Assembly: GCA_025936045.1 (NCBI GenBank)
Contig: JAICUB010000019.1
Coordinates: 1-64,000 of the forward strand
DNA: 64,000 nucleotides
Direction of reading: 5' to 3'
From: Polyangiaceae bacterium
GTDB taxonomy: Bacteria; Myxococcota_A; Polyangia; Polyangiales; Polyangiaceae
The stretch's first letter is position 1; each line of letters begins with the position of its first letter. Made by a program: the position numbers and the translations under genes. Positions 10,301 through 18,162 of this stretch are shown piece after piece. The notes below the pieces were generated by a model, which worked only from the letters and a program-made list of their open reading frames with translations, made no database searches and had not been told where the DNA came from.

Positions 10301-11119
10301 CTGGGCCGGATCATTCCGACGCCGGGGTTACTTCACGATGAGACATTCGACGAACAGCTGCCTCGCTACGTCCGCGAGCGCTCGCGCCAGTACTGGACCC
10401 CGGTATCCGTGGCGGCGCAGGCCGCTGCAGCTTTCGCCTTGATGGGCGCCAAGAGGATCCTGGACGTCGGCTGTGGGCCTCGGAAGTTCTGCGTCGTGAC
10501 CGCGTGCCTTCGCCCGGAGCTCAGCGTGCATGGGATCGAGCAACGTCCAAGGCTCGTCAGAGTCGGCAGGCGTCTGGCGCGACACTTCAACGCCACGAAC
10601 GCGCACTTCTGGGCGGGGGACGCAACGCGCCTCTCTTGGGATCAATACGACGGCTTCTACTTCTTCAACCCTTTCGCCGAAAGCATCTTCGGCGACACCG
10701 ATAGATTCGACGACAGCGTGAGCTTCTCGACCATGCGCTTCGGCGTCGAGCTGCTTCGGGCGGAGAGCAAGCTCGCTCGGGCGCGCGCCGGCACGGTCGT
10801 GATCACCTATCATGGACTCGGCGGCGTGATTCCGTCGACCTATGAGCTCGTCGCGGACGAACGCGCGGGCTCCGACCGAGTACGGACCTGGGTCCAGCGT
10901 GCCGCCCCACCGGCGGCTTGGGCTTGGTTCGAGACTTCCAACACCGTCGAACGCGTTTCGCGCAATCACATGCACGAGGCTCTCGCGCCGCTCATTTGCG
11001 GCCAGTCGGATGGTGGCGTCATCACGCGGAGCCAAACGACTACGTCTCCGACTGACGCACACCGGAACGGTGGCTCCTTCGGTCGCGTGTTGGCGCTGCG
11101 CCGGACCGTTCGTCGGTGA
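10301..11119 (+). CDS. SAM-dependent methyltransferase, start codon unclear
   Basis: A class I methyltransferase. I-L-D-V-G-C-G-P-R is the SAM-binding motif I, and Y-F-F-N-P-F-A-E lies at motif IV. The protein-like sequence clearly extends upstream of the first GTG (10409): H-D-E-T-F-D-E-Q-L-P-R-Y-V and S-R-Q-Y-W-T-P-V look conserved. Between the stop at 10262 and GTG 10409 there is no in-frame ATG, GTG or TTG, only CTG 10301 and Ile codons (10310, 10313). Either a rare start is used or the gene is decaying. The last 70 residues lose protein character after T-W-V-Q-R, as if a stop codon had been lost. Substrate unknown. Confidence 0.55.
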   Translation: MGRIIPTPGLLHDETFDEQLPRYVRERSRQYWTPVSVAAQAAAAFALMGAKRILDVGCGPRKFCVVTACLRPELSVHGIEQRPRLVRVGRRLARHFNATNAHFWAGDATRLSWDQYDGFYFFNPFAESIFGDTDRFDDSVSFSTMRFGVELLRAESKLARARAGTVVITYHGLGGVIPSTYELVADERAGSDRVRTWVQRAAPPAAWAWFETSNTVERVSRNHMHEALAPLICGQSDGGVITRSQTTTSPTDAHRNGGSFGRVLALRRTVRR

Positions 11120-11200
11120 TAGAGAGCATTCGGGGAGCCGCTCTCAATGCGCTGCATGAGTGCCTCCGGCCGACAGCGACAACGGCTCGTGGAGCCGCCG

Positions 11201-11256
11201 GCCTCCTCCGCGGCGCGCGCAGCCCAACGGGCGAGCACGGCGGGTGGGGGCAACAC
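11201..11256. repeat. G-rich intergenic repeat, distant copy
   Basis: It matches the units at 8669-8770: GCGCGCAGCCCAA, then GGGCGAGCACGGCGGGTG and GGGGCAAC. It sits between the methyltransferase and the first Usp gene, so the copies bracket the 8.7-11.2 kb accessory patch. Confidence 0.7.
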
Positions 11257-11313
11257 GGCTGCGGCAGCGCGACGTCACCCGTTCCGCGCGAGTGCCGAGG
11301 TCTTCATGTTCGC

Positions 11314-11787
11314 TCACGCCGCTGCCACACGCTCTTCTTTCTTGGCGCGAACCGCGAGCACCGGGCAATGAGCGTAGCGCACGACCCGTTCGGCGACGCT
11401 ACCGATCACCGCGTGCGCGAGCCCCGTTCGACCGTGCGTGCCGATCACGACGAGGTCGTACGCGCGGCGGTCGGCAAACTCGGCGATGGTCTGGGACGGT
11501 GGCCCGAGCTCCGCGAAGGAGGTGCGCACCCGTAGGCCTTGCTCCTTCGCTTTCGCGACGAACTCAGCGAGCTGCGACTCGGCGCCCTTTCTGTAGATAT
11601 CGAGCAGGGAGAGGTCCGCGACGCCGGCGTCGGGGAGCATCGACGGGGGAACGAAGACGGGCAATTCCCACACGTGAAGCACGTCGATGCTCGCGCCGAG
11701 TGCAGGCGCGAGCTCCGCGGCGTAGTCGAGCGCCGCGCGCGACGGCGCGGAGAAATCGGTCGGAACCAGGATCTGACGGATAGCCAT
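11314..11787 (-). CDS. Universal stress protein (UspA family)
   Basis: A protein of 157 residues with a single Usp domain. The N-terminus Q-I-L-V-P-T-D-F-S and the ATP-binding signature G-T-H-G-R-T-G-L-x9-G-S-V-A-E-R-V are complete, so it should bind ATP like the UspFG/MJ0577 branch. ATG 11787 is chosen because the family starts there; the longer upstream frame is not protein-like. A sigma54 element ends 15 bases before the start codon and a CGCA-N5-TGCG box lies 107 bp further up. It is the first of four Usp genes in the respiratory block. Single-domain Usps of this type mark anaerobic and stationary-phase survival in many bacteria. Confidence 0.9.
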   Translation of the reverse strand: MAIRQILVPTDFSAPSRAALDYAAELAPALGASIDVLHVWELPVFVPPSMLPDAGVADLSLLDIYRKGAESQLAEFVAKAKEQGLRVRTSFAELGPPSQTIAEFADRRAYDLVVIGTHGRTGLAHAVIGSVAERVVRYAHCPVLAVRAKKEERVAAA

Positions 11788-11801
11788 GGGGAACCCGGTC
11801 T

Positions 11802-11815
11802 GCAGCTCGTGTGCC
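11802..11815 (-). promoter_or_regulatory. sigma54 promoter of Usp gene 11314-11787
   Basis: On the minus strand TGGCACACGAGCTGC: perfect -24 TGGCAC, GG-N10-GC spacing, CTGC at -12. The -12 C is 15 bases before ATG 11787, leaving a predicted leader of only about three bases. Confidence 0.6.
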
Positions 11816-11915
11816 ACGCTCGAGCTGCGCCTGAGCAACTTCTTCGAGAGGGGACCTTCGGCGGCGAAAGAGTACGCGCTTTCGACCTGCCCGCTCTGAA
11901 CTCCGCGGGGCGTTG

Positions 11916-11928
11916 CGCAAGGTTTGCG
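11916..11928. promoter_or_regulatory. CGCA-N5-TGCG box upstream of Usp gene
   Basis: A perfect match (CGCAAGGTTTGCG), centre 107 bp above the -24 element at 11815. A weak second copy (CGGTAGCCGTGCG, two mismatches) lies 29 bp further up at 11945-11957. Same motif as at ten other upstream regions in the window. Confidence 0.6.
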
Positions 11929-11959
11929 CGTGTTCGATCGGCTGCGGTAGCCGTGCGCA

Positions 11960-12967
11960 TCAGCCGGACTGCGGCCCGGGCGGAGGCCACGAGTTGAGCG
12001 TGCGCATGTAGCTCGTGCGTTCATAAACCTTCGGATCGGGGCAATTCGCGAGGTTCATGCTGCGACGAGCTTGGTCGAGCGAATGATAGCCGTGCGACTC
12101 GAGCCAATGTTCGAGCCCGCTCCGAAGCTCCGCAAATCGGTGGAGGCCGTGTTTCAGAATCTCCGACACCAGCTGGACGCCGTCGGCCCCGGTCATGACC
12201 ACCTTCACGATGTCTTCGACCGAGTGGACGCCCCCGCTCACGGCGAAGCTCAGGTTGAGCTGGGCCGAAAGAATCGCGAGCCAGCGCAGCCGGAGCAAAA
12301 TGTCGGCCGAAGTCGAGAGCTCGAGACGGTGGGCCACCTCGAGCTCGTCGAGATCGATGTCGGGCTGGTAGAAGCGATTGAAAAGCACGAGGCCGTCGGC
12401 ACGTGCGCTTTCGAGCCGGCGCGCGAAGTGAGCGAGCGACGTGTGATACGGCGAGAGCTTCACGGCCACCGGCAACTGCGTCCGCGCTTTCACACTGGAA
12501 AGCATGTCGGCGGTCGTCTTCTCGATACTGTCCCCGGATTCATTCGGGTCCGTCGCGACGCGATAAGCGTTGAGCTCGAGCGCGTCGGCGCCGGCCTGAT
12601 CGATGAGCCGCGCGTACTCGAGCCATCCGCTGTTCGTCGTGCCGTTCAAGGAGGCGATCACGGGGATTTTGACCGCGTCTTTAATGCGACGAAGCTGCTC
12701 CAGGTACTCGTCTGGTCCGAGCTCGAACTCGCCACGGTGCGGCGTGAAGTAGATGGCTTCGGCGAACGATTCCTCGTGCCTCGCGACCTGTTCTCCGACC
12801 TGGCGATCGTGAGTGATCTGCTCTTCGAAGAGCGAGTGCATGACGACGGCGGCGGCACCCAGGTCCTCCGCGCGACGAACCGCGCCGAGGTCATCGACGA
12901 GCGGCGACGCGCCGAGCATCAAGGGGTGCGGCAGGGTGAAGCCGAGATAACGAGTGGTGAGATCCAT
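11960..12967 (-). CDS. Dihydroorotate dehydrogenase-like flavoprotein
   Basis: A protein of 335 residues on the PyrD TIM-barrel: P-H-P-L-M-L-G-A-S-P near the start, I-A-S-L-N-G-T, the V-A-V-K-L-S-P strand and phosphate-site A-V-S-G-G-V-H. Annotated relatives are dihydroorotate dehydrogenase-like proteins outside pyrimidine operons, often next to fermentation or hypoxia genes. No pyrimidine gene lies nearby, so a house-keeping PyrD role is doubtful. The gene is divergent from the CoA-transferase gene and shares its regulatory boxes. The exact substrate is unknown; reduction or oxidation of a small oxo-acid by FMN is the likely chemistry. Confidence 0.8.
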   Translation of the reverse strand: MDLTTRYLGFTLPHPLMLGASPLVDDLGAVRRAEDLGAAAVVMHSLFEEQITHDRQVGEQVARHEESFAEAIYFTPHRGEFELGPDEYLEQLRRIKDAVKIPVIASLNGTTNSGWLEYARLIDQAGADALELNAYRVATDPNESGDSIEKTTADMLSSVKARTQLPVAVKLSPYHTSLAHFARRLESARADGLVLFNRFYQPDIDLDELEVAHRLELSTSADILLRLRWLAILSAQLNLSFAVSGGVHSVEDIVKVVMTGADGVQLVSEILKHGLHRFAELRSGLEHWLESHGYHSLDQARRSMNLANCPDPKVYERTSYMRTLNSWPPPGPQSG

Positions 12968-13028
12968 GTGGGTGCCTATTTGGATGCCGTCGTCCTGCGC
13001 TCAGCGACCGACATCGGCGCCTTCTCGT

Positions 13029-13042
13029 GCAGGGTCCATGCC
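13029..13042 (-). promoter_or_regulatory. Candidate sigma54 promoter of the PyrD-like gene
   Basis: On the minus strand CGGCATGGACCCTGC, GG-N10-GC with CTGC at -12. Its letters are weaker than the others, but the two boxes at 13098-13141 are centred 62 and 93 bp upstream, the same geometry as at glgP and the second monooxygenase. Confidence 0.45.
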
Positions 13043-13097
13043 GGCTCGGCACCTCGAGCGCGAACGGGATTTCGACCACTCGCGTGCAAGCATCACC

Positions 13098-13141
13098 CGC
13101 AAATGCTGCGCGGCGGACGGCGAGAGGACGCGTATTCTGCG
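13098..13141. promoter_or_regulatory. Paired CGCA-N5-TGCG boxes shared by PyrD-like and CoA-transferase genes
   Basis: Box 1, 13098-13110, CGCAAATGCTGCG, is perfect. Box 2, 13129-13141, CGCGTATTCTGCG, has one mismatch. Centres are 31 bp apart. They lie 104 and 73 bp above the plus-strand -24 element (13208) and 62 and 93 bp above the minus-strand one (13042). Confidence 0.7.
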
Positions 13142-13207
13142 CGCAGAACGGCCTTCTCGCGCGAATCACTCGCAGTCATGCCGGGGAAGGCACGGCGCCG
13201 GTCGCGT

Positions 13208-13221
13208 GGCCCGCAGCTTGC
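13208..13221 (+). promoter_or_regulatory. sigma54 promoter of the CoA-transferase/GNAT gene
   Basis: TGGCCCGCAGCTTGC: -24 TGGC, -12 TTGC, exact GG-N10-GC spacing. The start codon follows 29 bases after the -12 C. Confidence 0.75.
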
Positions 13222-13249
13222 TCTGTCCGCCGACTGCGACGGACTCCGC

Positions 13250-15097
13250 ATGCAAGACCCGAACTGGCAGGACCGTTACCGAGCTCGAGTGCTTTCGCCG
13301 CGCGAGGCGATCGCGAAGCTCGAGCCCGGCCGTCGCATCCTCGTCGGCTCCGGCGCCGCCGAGCCACTCACCCTCGTGAACGCGCTGGCCGAATACGGCG
13401 ACCACCTCGCGGACAACGAGATCGTGCACCTTTTAACGCTGGGGCCCGCACCCTACGTGCGCCCCGAATTCGAGCGCCGCTTCCGCCATGCCGCGTTCTT
13501 CATCGGTCCAAACACGCGCGCCGCCGTGCAGGAAGGGCGCGCCGATTTCATTCCGGTGTTTCTCTCGGAAGTACCGCGACTCATCCAATCGCGGCGCATC
13601 CGCATCGACGCAGTGCTGCTCCAGGTCACTCCGCCCGACCGGCACGGACAAGTGAGTCTCGGCGTCTCCGTGGACGTCGTGCGCGCGGCGGTCGACTCGG
13701 CCGACCTCGTGATCGCCGAGGTGAATCCTGCGATGCCACGCACGTTCGGGGATTCGCTCGTTCGCGTCGAAGACATCGACTGGCTCGTGCCGGTAAGCAG
13801 CGCCGTGCCGGAGCTTTCGCTGGAGCCGCTCGACGAGACGAGCCTCGCGATCGGCAAGCACGTAGCGAGCCTCATTCCGGACGGAGCGACGCTTCAGACG
13901 GGCATCGGCAAAATCCCGCATGCGATCGTGAAGGCACTCGGCAATCGCCACGATCTCGGAGTGCACACCGAGATGCTCTCCGACAGCATCGTCGATCTCG
14001 TCGAGGCGGGTATCGTCACCGGCCGGCGAAAGACGCTCTTGCCCGGAAAAATCGTGACTTCGTTCGTGATGGGAACGAAGCGGCTCTACGACTGGGTCGA
14101 CGACAACCCGCTCGTCGAGCTCCGGCCGAGCGATTTCACGAACGACCCGCTCATCGTCGCTCGCAACGACAACATGGTCGCGATCAACTCCGCGCTCGCC
14201 GTCGACCTCACCGGCCAGGTCGCCGCGGACACGATCGGCGGCCGTTTCTTCTCCGGTATCGGCGGTCAAGTGGACTTCATCCGCGGCGCCGCCCGCAGCC
14301 GCGGTGGCCGTCCCATCATCGCGCTGCCCTCTACCGCGAAGAACGGCTCGCTCAGTCGCATCCAACCGGCGTTCGAAGAGGGCGCCGGCGTCGTGACGAG
14401 CCGTGGAGACGTGCACTACGTCGTGACGGAATACGGCGTCGCCGACCTCTGGGGCAGAAGCATCCGCGAGCGCGCGCTCGCCCTCATCGAGATTGCGCAT
14501 CCCGACTTCCGCGCCGACCTGCTCGGCGCCGCAAAGAAAAAGCGTTACGTCTTCGCCGACCAACGGGTCCCGCGCGTCACGCCGCGCTACTCGGCGGTGC
14601 CCTCGGCGGTGAAGGGTGGTGAACGCGTGCGCATCCGGCCGATTCGCATGGCGGATCAGGAGGTGCTGCAGGATCTCTTCTATCGACTGTCCGACGAAAG
14701 CACCTATCAGCGCTTCCTCGGCTTCAAGAAGTGCCATCCGCGCGAGGAGATCATGGCGCTCGCCGACATCGAGAGCAAGCAGAGCATGGCGCTCGTCGCC
14801 GAAGTCGAGGGGAGTGACACGGGCGAGCTCGTCGGCATGACTCGCTACGATCTCGACGAAGCAACCGGCTTCGCCGACGTAGCGGTCGTCGTGATCGATC
14901 GATTCCAGCGCAAGGGCCTGGGCAAGGCGCTGTTCGCGCGGCTCGTCGAAATCGCGAAAGCGGAAGGTGTCGCAGGCTTCACCGCGGACGTCCTGCCCGA
15001 CAACGGCGCCATGCTCGCTATTTTTCAGAAGAGCGGCGAGCGCGTGGAGAGCCGTCTCGACCGGGGGGTCTACCGCGTGCGATTGACGTTCGAATGA
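13250..15097 (+). CDS. Acetyl-CoA hydrolase/transferase fused to GNAT acetyltransferase
   Basis: A protein of 615 residues. Residues 1 to about 450 are a family I acyl-CoA hydrolase/transferase: T-G-I-G-K-I-P-H, then G-V-H-T-E-M-L-S-D with the likely catalytic Glu, and V-T-E-Y-G-V-A-D-L-W-G near the end. Residues about 460-615 are a GNAT domain with the acetyl-CoA pocket (Q-R-K-G-L-G-K-A-L) before a typical last helix. It would exchange CoA between acetate and another acid, or release acetate, while the GNAT part may acetylate the enzyme or another protein. The start is placed after the sigma54 promoter; the long frame upstream is antisense to the PyrD-like gene. This fusion is known in other anaerobes. 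Confidence 0.88.
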   Translation: MQDPNWQDRYRARVLSPREAIAKLEPGRRILVGSGAAEPLTLVNALAEYGDHLADNEIVHLLTLGPAPYVRPEFERRFRHAAFFIGPNTRAAVQEGRADFIPVFLSEVPRLIQSRRIRIDAVLLQVTPPDRHGQVSLGVSVDVVRAAVDSADLVIAEVNPAMPRTFGDSLVRVEDIDWLVPVSSAVPELSLEPLDETSLAIGKHVASLIPDGATLQTGIGKIPHAIVKALGNRHDLGVHTEMLSDSIVDLVEAGIVTGRRKTLLPGKIVTSFVMGTKRLYDWVDDNPLVELRPSDFTNDPLIVARNDNMVAINSALAVDLTGQVAADTIGGRFFSGIGGQVDFIRGAARSRGGRPIIALPSTAKNGSLSRIQPAFEEGAGVVTSRGDVHYVVTEYGVADLWGRSIRERALALIEIAHPDFRADLLGAAKKKRYVFADQRVPRVTPRYSAVPSAVKGGERVRIRPIRMADQEVLQDLFYRLSDESTYQRFLGFKKCHPREEIMALADIESKQSMALVAEVEGSDTGELVGMTRYDLDEATGFADVAVVVIDRFQRKGLGKALFARLVEIAKAEGVAGFTADVLPDNGAMLAIFQKSGERVESRLDRGVYRVRLTFE

Positions 15098-15340
15098 GCG
15101 CCGCCGATTCACCGCCGGCAACCGCCGCGCCCCGCCTACCCTTCGCACCGCGTCGTTGCCGACTGGCGCTCACGGGAGGTCCTCGGTGGGGGCAAGACGA
15201 CGGCAGCCGACCTCTTTCGGCGCGAACGGAGCGCACGATGCGGACGCACGACGAGCCGTCCAACGGGCGATTCACGTCCTCGGCTACGTCTGCGGTTCGG
15301 CCTCGAGCGGCCTCGGGCAGCGGAGAATCAGGATAAGCCG

Positions 15341-15383
15341 CGCAACGACTGCGCGAGCTAGGGGCGGGCGCGAAGGGATTGCG
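15341..15383. promoter_or_regulatory. Paired CGCA-N5-TGCG boxes upstream of P2-type ATPase
   Basis: 15341-15353 CGCAACGACTGCG is perfect; 15371-15383 CGAAGGGATTGCG has one mismatch. Starts are exactly 30 bp apart, 87 and 57 bp above the -24 element at 15434. Confidence 0.65.
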
Positions 15384-15433
15384 CTCATCCCCCGCACCCG
15401 AGGATCTACTTCGACGCACGGCTGCGGATCTTG

Positions 15434-15447
15434 GGCGCGCATCCTGC
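15434..15447 (+). promoter_or_regulatory. Candidate sigma54 promoter of P2-type ATPase
   Basis: GGCGCGCATCCTGC with GG-N10-GC spacing; the -12 element is CTGC. The -12 C is 23 bases before ATG 15470. It is weaker than the TTGC set but sits below a proper box pair. Confidence 0.5.
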
Positions 15448-15469
15448 AAGCGGTCGCACAAGAGCCGAC

Positions 15470-17977
15470 ATGCAAAGTTGCGACGATACGAGGCCCGAGT
15501 CCGCGTCCGGGCTTCCCCAGACGGAAGCCGCTGCTCGCTTGCGCGCGTTCGGACCCAACGCGCTGCCGCCGCCTGAGCGCGCCTCCTTCGCGCTACGGCT
15601 CGTCCGACAGCTCCGGAGCGCGCTGATCTACCTACTGCTCTTCGCGCTCGCTCTCGACGCCGCCGTATGGCTCTACGAGGGCCGCCACGGAGTGCCCGTA
15701 GAAGCGCTGGCGATTCTGGCGGTGCTCGCGCTGAACGCGGGGCTAGGAGTCATTCAGGAGTACCGTTCGGAAAGCGCGCTCGAGGAGCTCGAAAAGCTCG
15801 CCTCGCCGCACGCTTGGGTACGGCGCGACGGCGCGCTCGAGCAGGTGCCCGCAGCCATGATCGTGCCCGGCGATTGTGTACGGCTGGAAGCCGGCGATCG
15901 CGTGCCGGCCGACGGGATTGCCGTCCGTCCGGACGCGCTCGCTGTCGACGAATCGACGTTGACGGGCGAAGCCCTGCCCGTGGTCAAGCTGGACGGCGCC
16001 GAGCTCCACAGCGGTACGCTCGTCGTCTCGGGCCGCAGCGACCTCGCCGTCACGGCGACGGGCTCGACGAGCACGATGGGACGCCTCGCCGAATCCCTCA
16101 CCCGCATCGCTTCCGCGAAGACACCGCTCGAAGTGCGCGTCGATGCGCTCGGGCGCCGGCTCGCGCGCTACGTCGGCGTGCTCAGCGTCATGCTCGTCGG
16201 CGCCGGGATCCTCGTCGAGGGACCGGCACGCTTGCCCGCGGTGTTGATCTTCGCGGTCGCGTTCGCCGTCGCGATCGTTCCGGAGAGCATGCCGGCGATG
16301 ATGACGTTGTCGCTCGCGCTCGGCGTCCAGCGCATGGCGCGAAGAAATGCGGTAATCCGGCGACTCGCCGCGGTGGAAGCGCTCGGGTCGGTCACCGTGA
16401 TTGCCTCCGACAAGACGGGCACCCTCACGTCGAACCGCATCGTCGTCGAACGCCTGCATAGCCCGGACGAGCACGAAGCCCTGCTCGCGATCGCGCTCGC
16501 CAACGACGCCGACCATGCAGAGGGCGCCGGCGACCCGCTCGAGCGTGGCCTCTTGGAATACGTCGCTGGGCGCGGCGCCGACGTACCCGCGCTTCGCGCC
16601 GCCCATCCGCGCGTGACGAGCGAACCGTTCGACAGTCAAAAACGCTCGATGCGCGTCACCGTCGAACACGGGGACGGCGGGCTTCGCACGTACATGAAAG
16701 GGGCCGCCGAGGTCGTGCTCGCCGCGTGCGTGATGGGCCACGAGCAGCGCGGCGAGTGGCGACTGCTGGCCGAGACCGAGGCGAAACGCGGCTTCAAGGT
16801 GCTCGGACTCGCGACGGGCGACGGAAAGCACGGGGCGAGCCTCGAATTTCTGGGGCTGGTGTCGCTATGGGACGCGCCTCGACCGGACGCCTTGGCGGCC
16901 GTGCGCGCGGCGGAGGTGGCCGGAATTCGAGTGTTGATGCTGACCGGTGACCATCCGGAAACGGCGCGCAGCATCGGCGAACGTGTGGGCATCACCTCGA
17001 ACCGGGTGCTCACGGGCCAGGACATCGACGCGCTCGACACGGCGGCCCTCGGCACCGCTCTCACGGACGTCAACATTTTTTCTCGTCTTCTCCCGGAACA
17101 CAAGCTTCGCATCGTCGAAGCGCTGCAGGCGCGCGGCGAAGTGGTCGCGATGACCGGCGACGGCCTCAACGACGCCCCGGCGCTCAAGAAGGCCTCTGTC
17201 GGCATTGCGATGGGGCAGCGCGGAAGCGAAGTCGCGCGCGAGGTCGCGGACGTGGTGCTCTTGGACGACAACTTCTCGACCATCATCGCGGCCGTCGAGG
17301 AAGGTCGCGTGATTCATCGGAACATCATGAATTTCGTGCGCTTCACGTCCTCGAGCAACGTCGCCCTGACTATCCTCGTGCTCGGGGGCGCAATCGGCTC
17401 GATCTTTTTCGGACTCCGTAACGCTCTCGGCGGCGTGCTGTTGCCGCTCACGGCGCTGCAAGTCCTGTGGATCAACTTCCTCGGCGACGGGCCCCCTGCG
17501 CTTGCGCTGGCCGTCGACCGCGGGCCCAGCGTGATGAACGAGCCCCCCATTCGGCCGGGCACGAGCTTGCTCGACCGCTCCACCCTCGAATTCATTCTTA
17601 CGGACGGGTGCTTCAAGGGTGGCATGGGTCTCGGGCTCCTAGTCGTCTTACCGGCACTCGGCGCGAGCCTCGGCAGCACCTCGACGGCCGTTTTTCTTTA
17701 CGAATCGCTGGCCAAGCTCCTAAGCGCTTATCCGGCGCGCAGGCTGAGCGCAGCGGCCAAGCCGAACGCCTGGCTGCACTTGTCCGTCGGCACCGGCGTC
17801 GTCGTGGCGGTGCTCTGCGTGTGGCTCGAACCGCTTCGGCGCGCGCTCGAGCTCACGGCACTCGAACGCGACACGGGCTTTCCACTCGCCGTTGCCATCG
17901 CGATCACGCTCGCGAGCGGCGAGCTCACGGCTCGCATCCTCAGAGCGCGCAGAATCTGCATCGGCAACGGGCGCTGA
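15470..17977 (+). CDS. P2-type cation-transporting ATPase
   Basis: An 835-residue pump of the Ca2+/Na+,K+ (P2) class. An N-terminal cation_ATPase_N segment is followed by TM1-2, the T-G-E actuator motif (L-T-G-E-A-L-P-V), P-E-S-M-P in TM4 (Ca2+ pumps have P-E-G-L-P), the phosphorylation site D-K-T-G-T-L-T, M-T-G-D-G-L-N-D-A-P and six C-terminal TMs. Expected to export Ca2+ or a monovalent cation at the cost of ATP. ATG 15470 is chosen as it lies after the promoter. The Ser replacing Gly in the TM4 motif could shift ion choice. It stands alone and converges on glgP. Confidence 0.88.
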   Translation: MQSCDDTRPESASGLPQTEAAARLRAFGPNALPPPERASFALRLVRQLRSALIYLLLFALALDAAVWLYEGRHGVPVEALAILAVLALNAGLGVIQEYRSESALEELEKLASPHAWVRRDGALEQVPAAMIVPGDCVRLEAGDRVPADGIAVRPDALAVDESTLTGEALPVVKLDGAELHSGTLVVSGRSDLAVTATGSTSTMGRLAESLTRIASAKTPLEVRVDALGRRLARYVGVLSVMLVGAGILVEGPARLPAVLIFAVAFAVAIVPESMPAMMTLSLALGVQRMARRNAVIRRLAAVEALGSVTVIASDKTGTLTSNRIVVERLHSPDEHEALLAIALANDADHAEGAGDPLERGLLEYVAGRGADVPALRAAHPRVTSEPFDSQKRSMRVTVEHGDGGLRTYMKGAAEVVLAACVMGHEQRGEWRLLAETEAKRGFKVLGLATGDGKHGASLEFLGLVSLWDAPRPDALAAVRAAEVAGIRVLMLTGDHPETARSIGERVGITSNRVLTGQDIDALDTAALGTALTDVNIFSRLLPEHKLRIVEALQARGEVVAMTGDGLNDAPALKKASVGIAMGQRGSEVAREVADVVLLDDNFSTIIAAVEEGRVIHRNIMNFVRFTSSSNVALTILVLGGAIGSIFFGLRNALGGVLLPLTALQVLWINFLGDGPPALALAVDRGPSVMNEPPIRPGTSLLDRSTLEFILTDGCFKGGMGLGLLVVLPALGASLGSTSTAVFLYESLAKLLSAYPARRLSAAAKPNAWLHLSVGTGVVVAVLCVWLEPLRRALELTALERDTGFPLAVAIAITLASGELTARILRARRICIGNGR

Positions 17978-18147
17978 AGCGAACTTTGCGCGACCAGCCT
18001 CGAGGGTGCGCAGCGATCATGTGGGCCACTTCGTTCCGCGTCGCGCAGGCGGTTCGCTACCGCAGCCGCGGTGCGCAAAAATTTCGCGAGCATGAACCGC
18101 CGCGGCGTTTCGAAACGCAGCCCCATGATCCTCGGTTTCGGCGCTAG

Positions 18148-18162
18148 GCGCGGTGGCCGCGC
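18148..18162. terminator. Possible terminator hairpin between ATPase and glgP
   Basis: GCGCGG-TGG-CCGCGC, a perfect six-base stem directly after the glgP stop codon, in a convergent gap. No T-run follows, so it is a weak intrinsic terminator at best. Confidence 0.3.

Larger units (their letters stand above)
15098..15469. other. 370-bp regulatory region before the P2-type ATPase
   Basis: No convincing gene. It holds two CGCA-N5-TGCG boxes (15341-15383), a candidate -24/-12 element (15434-15447) and a fragment resembling the end of the G-rich intergenic repeat (near 15185-15200). The short frames here have no ribosome sites or family features. Confidence 0.6.

Noticed and set aside
12071..13249. 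Extension of the CoA-transferase frame to 12071
   Set aside because: It runs antisense to the PyrD-like gene and across the shared promoter region; the family N-terminus begins at 13250.
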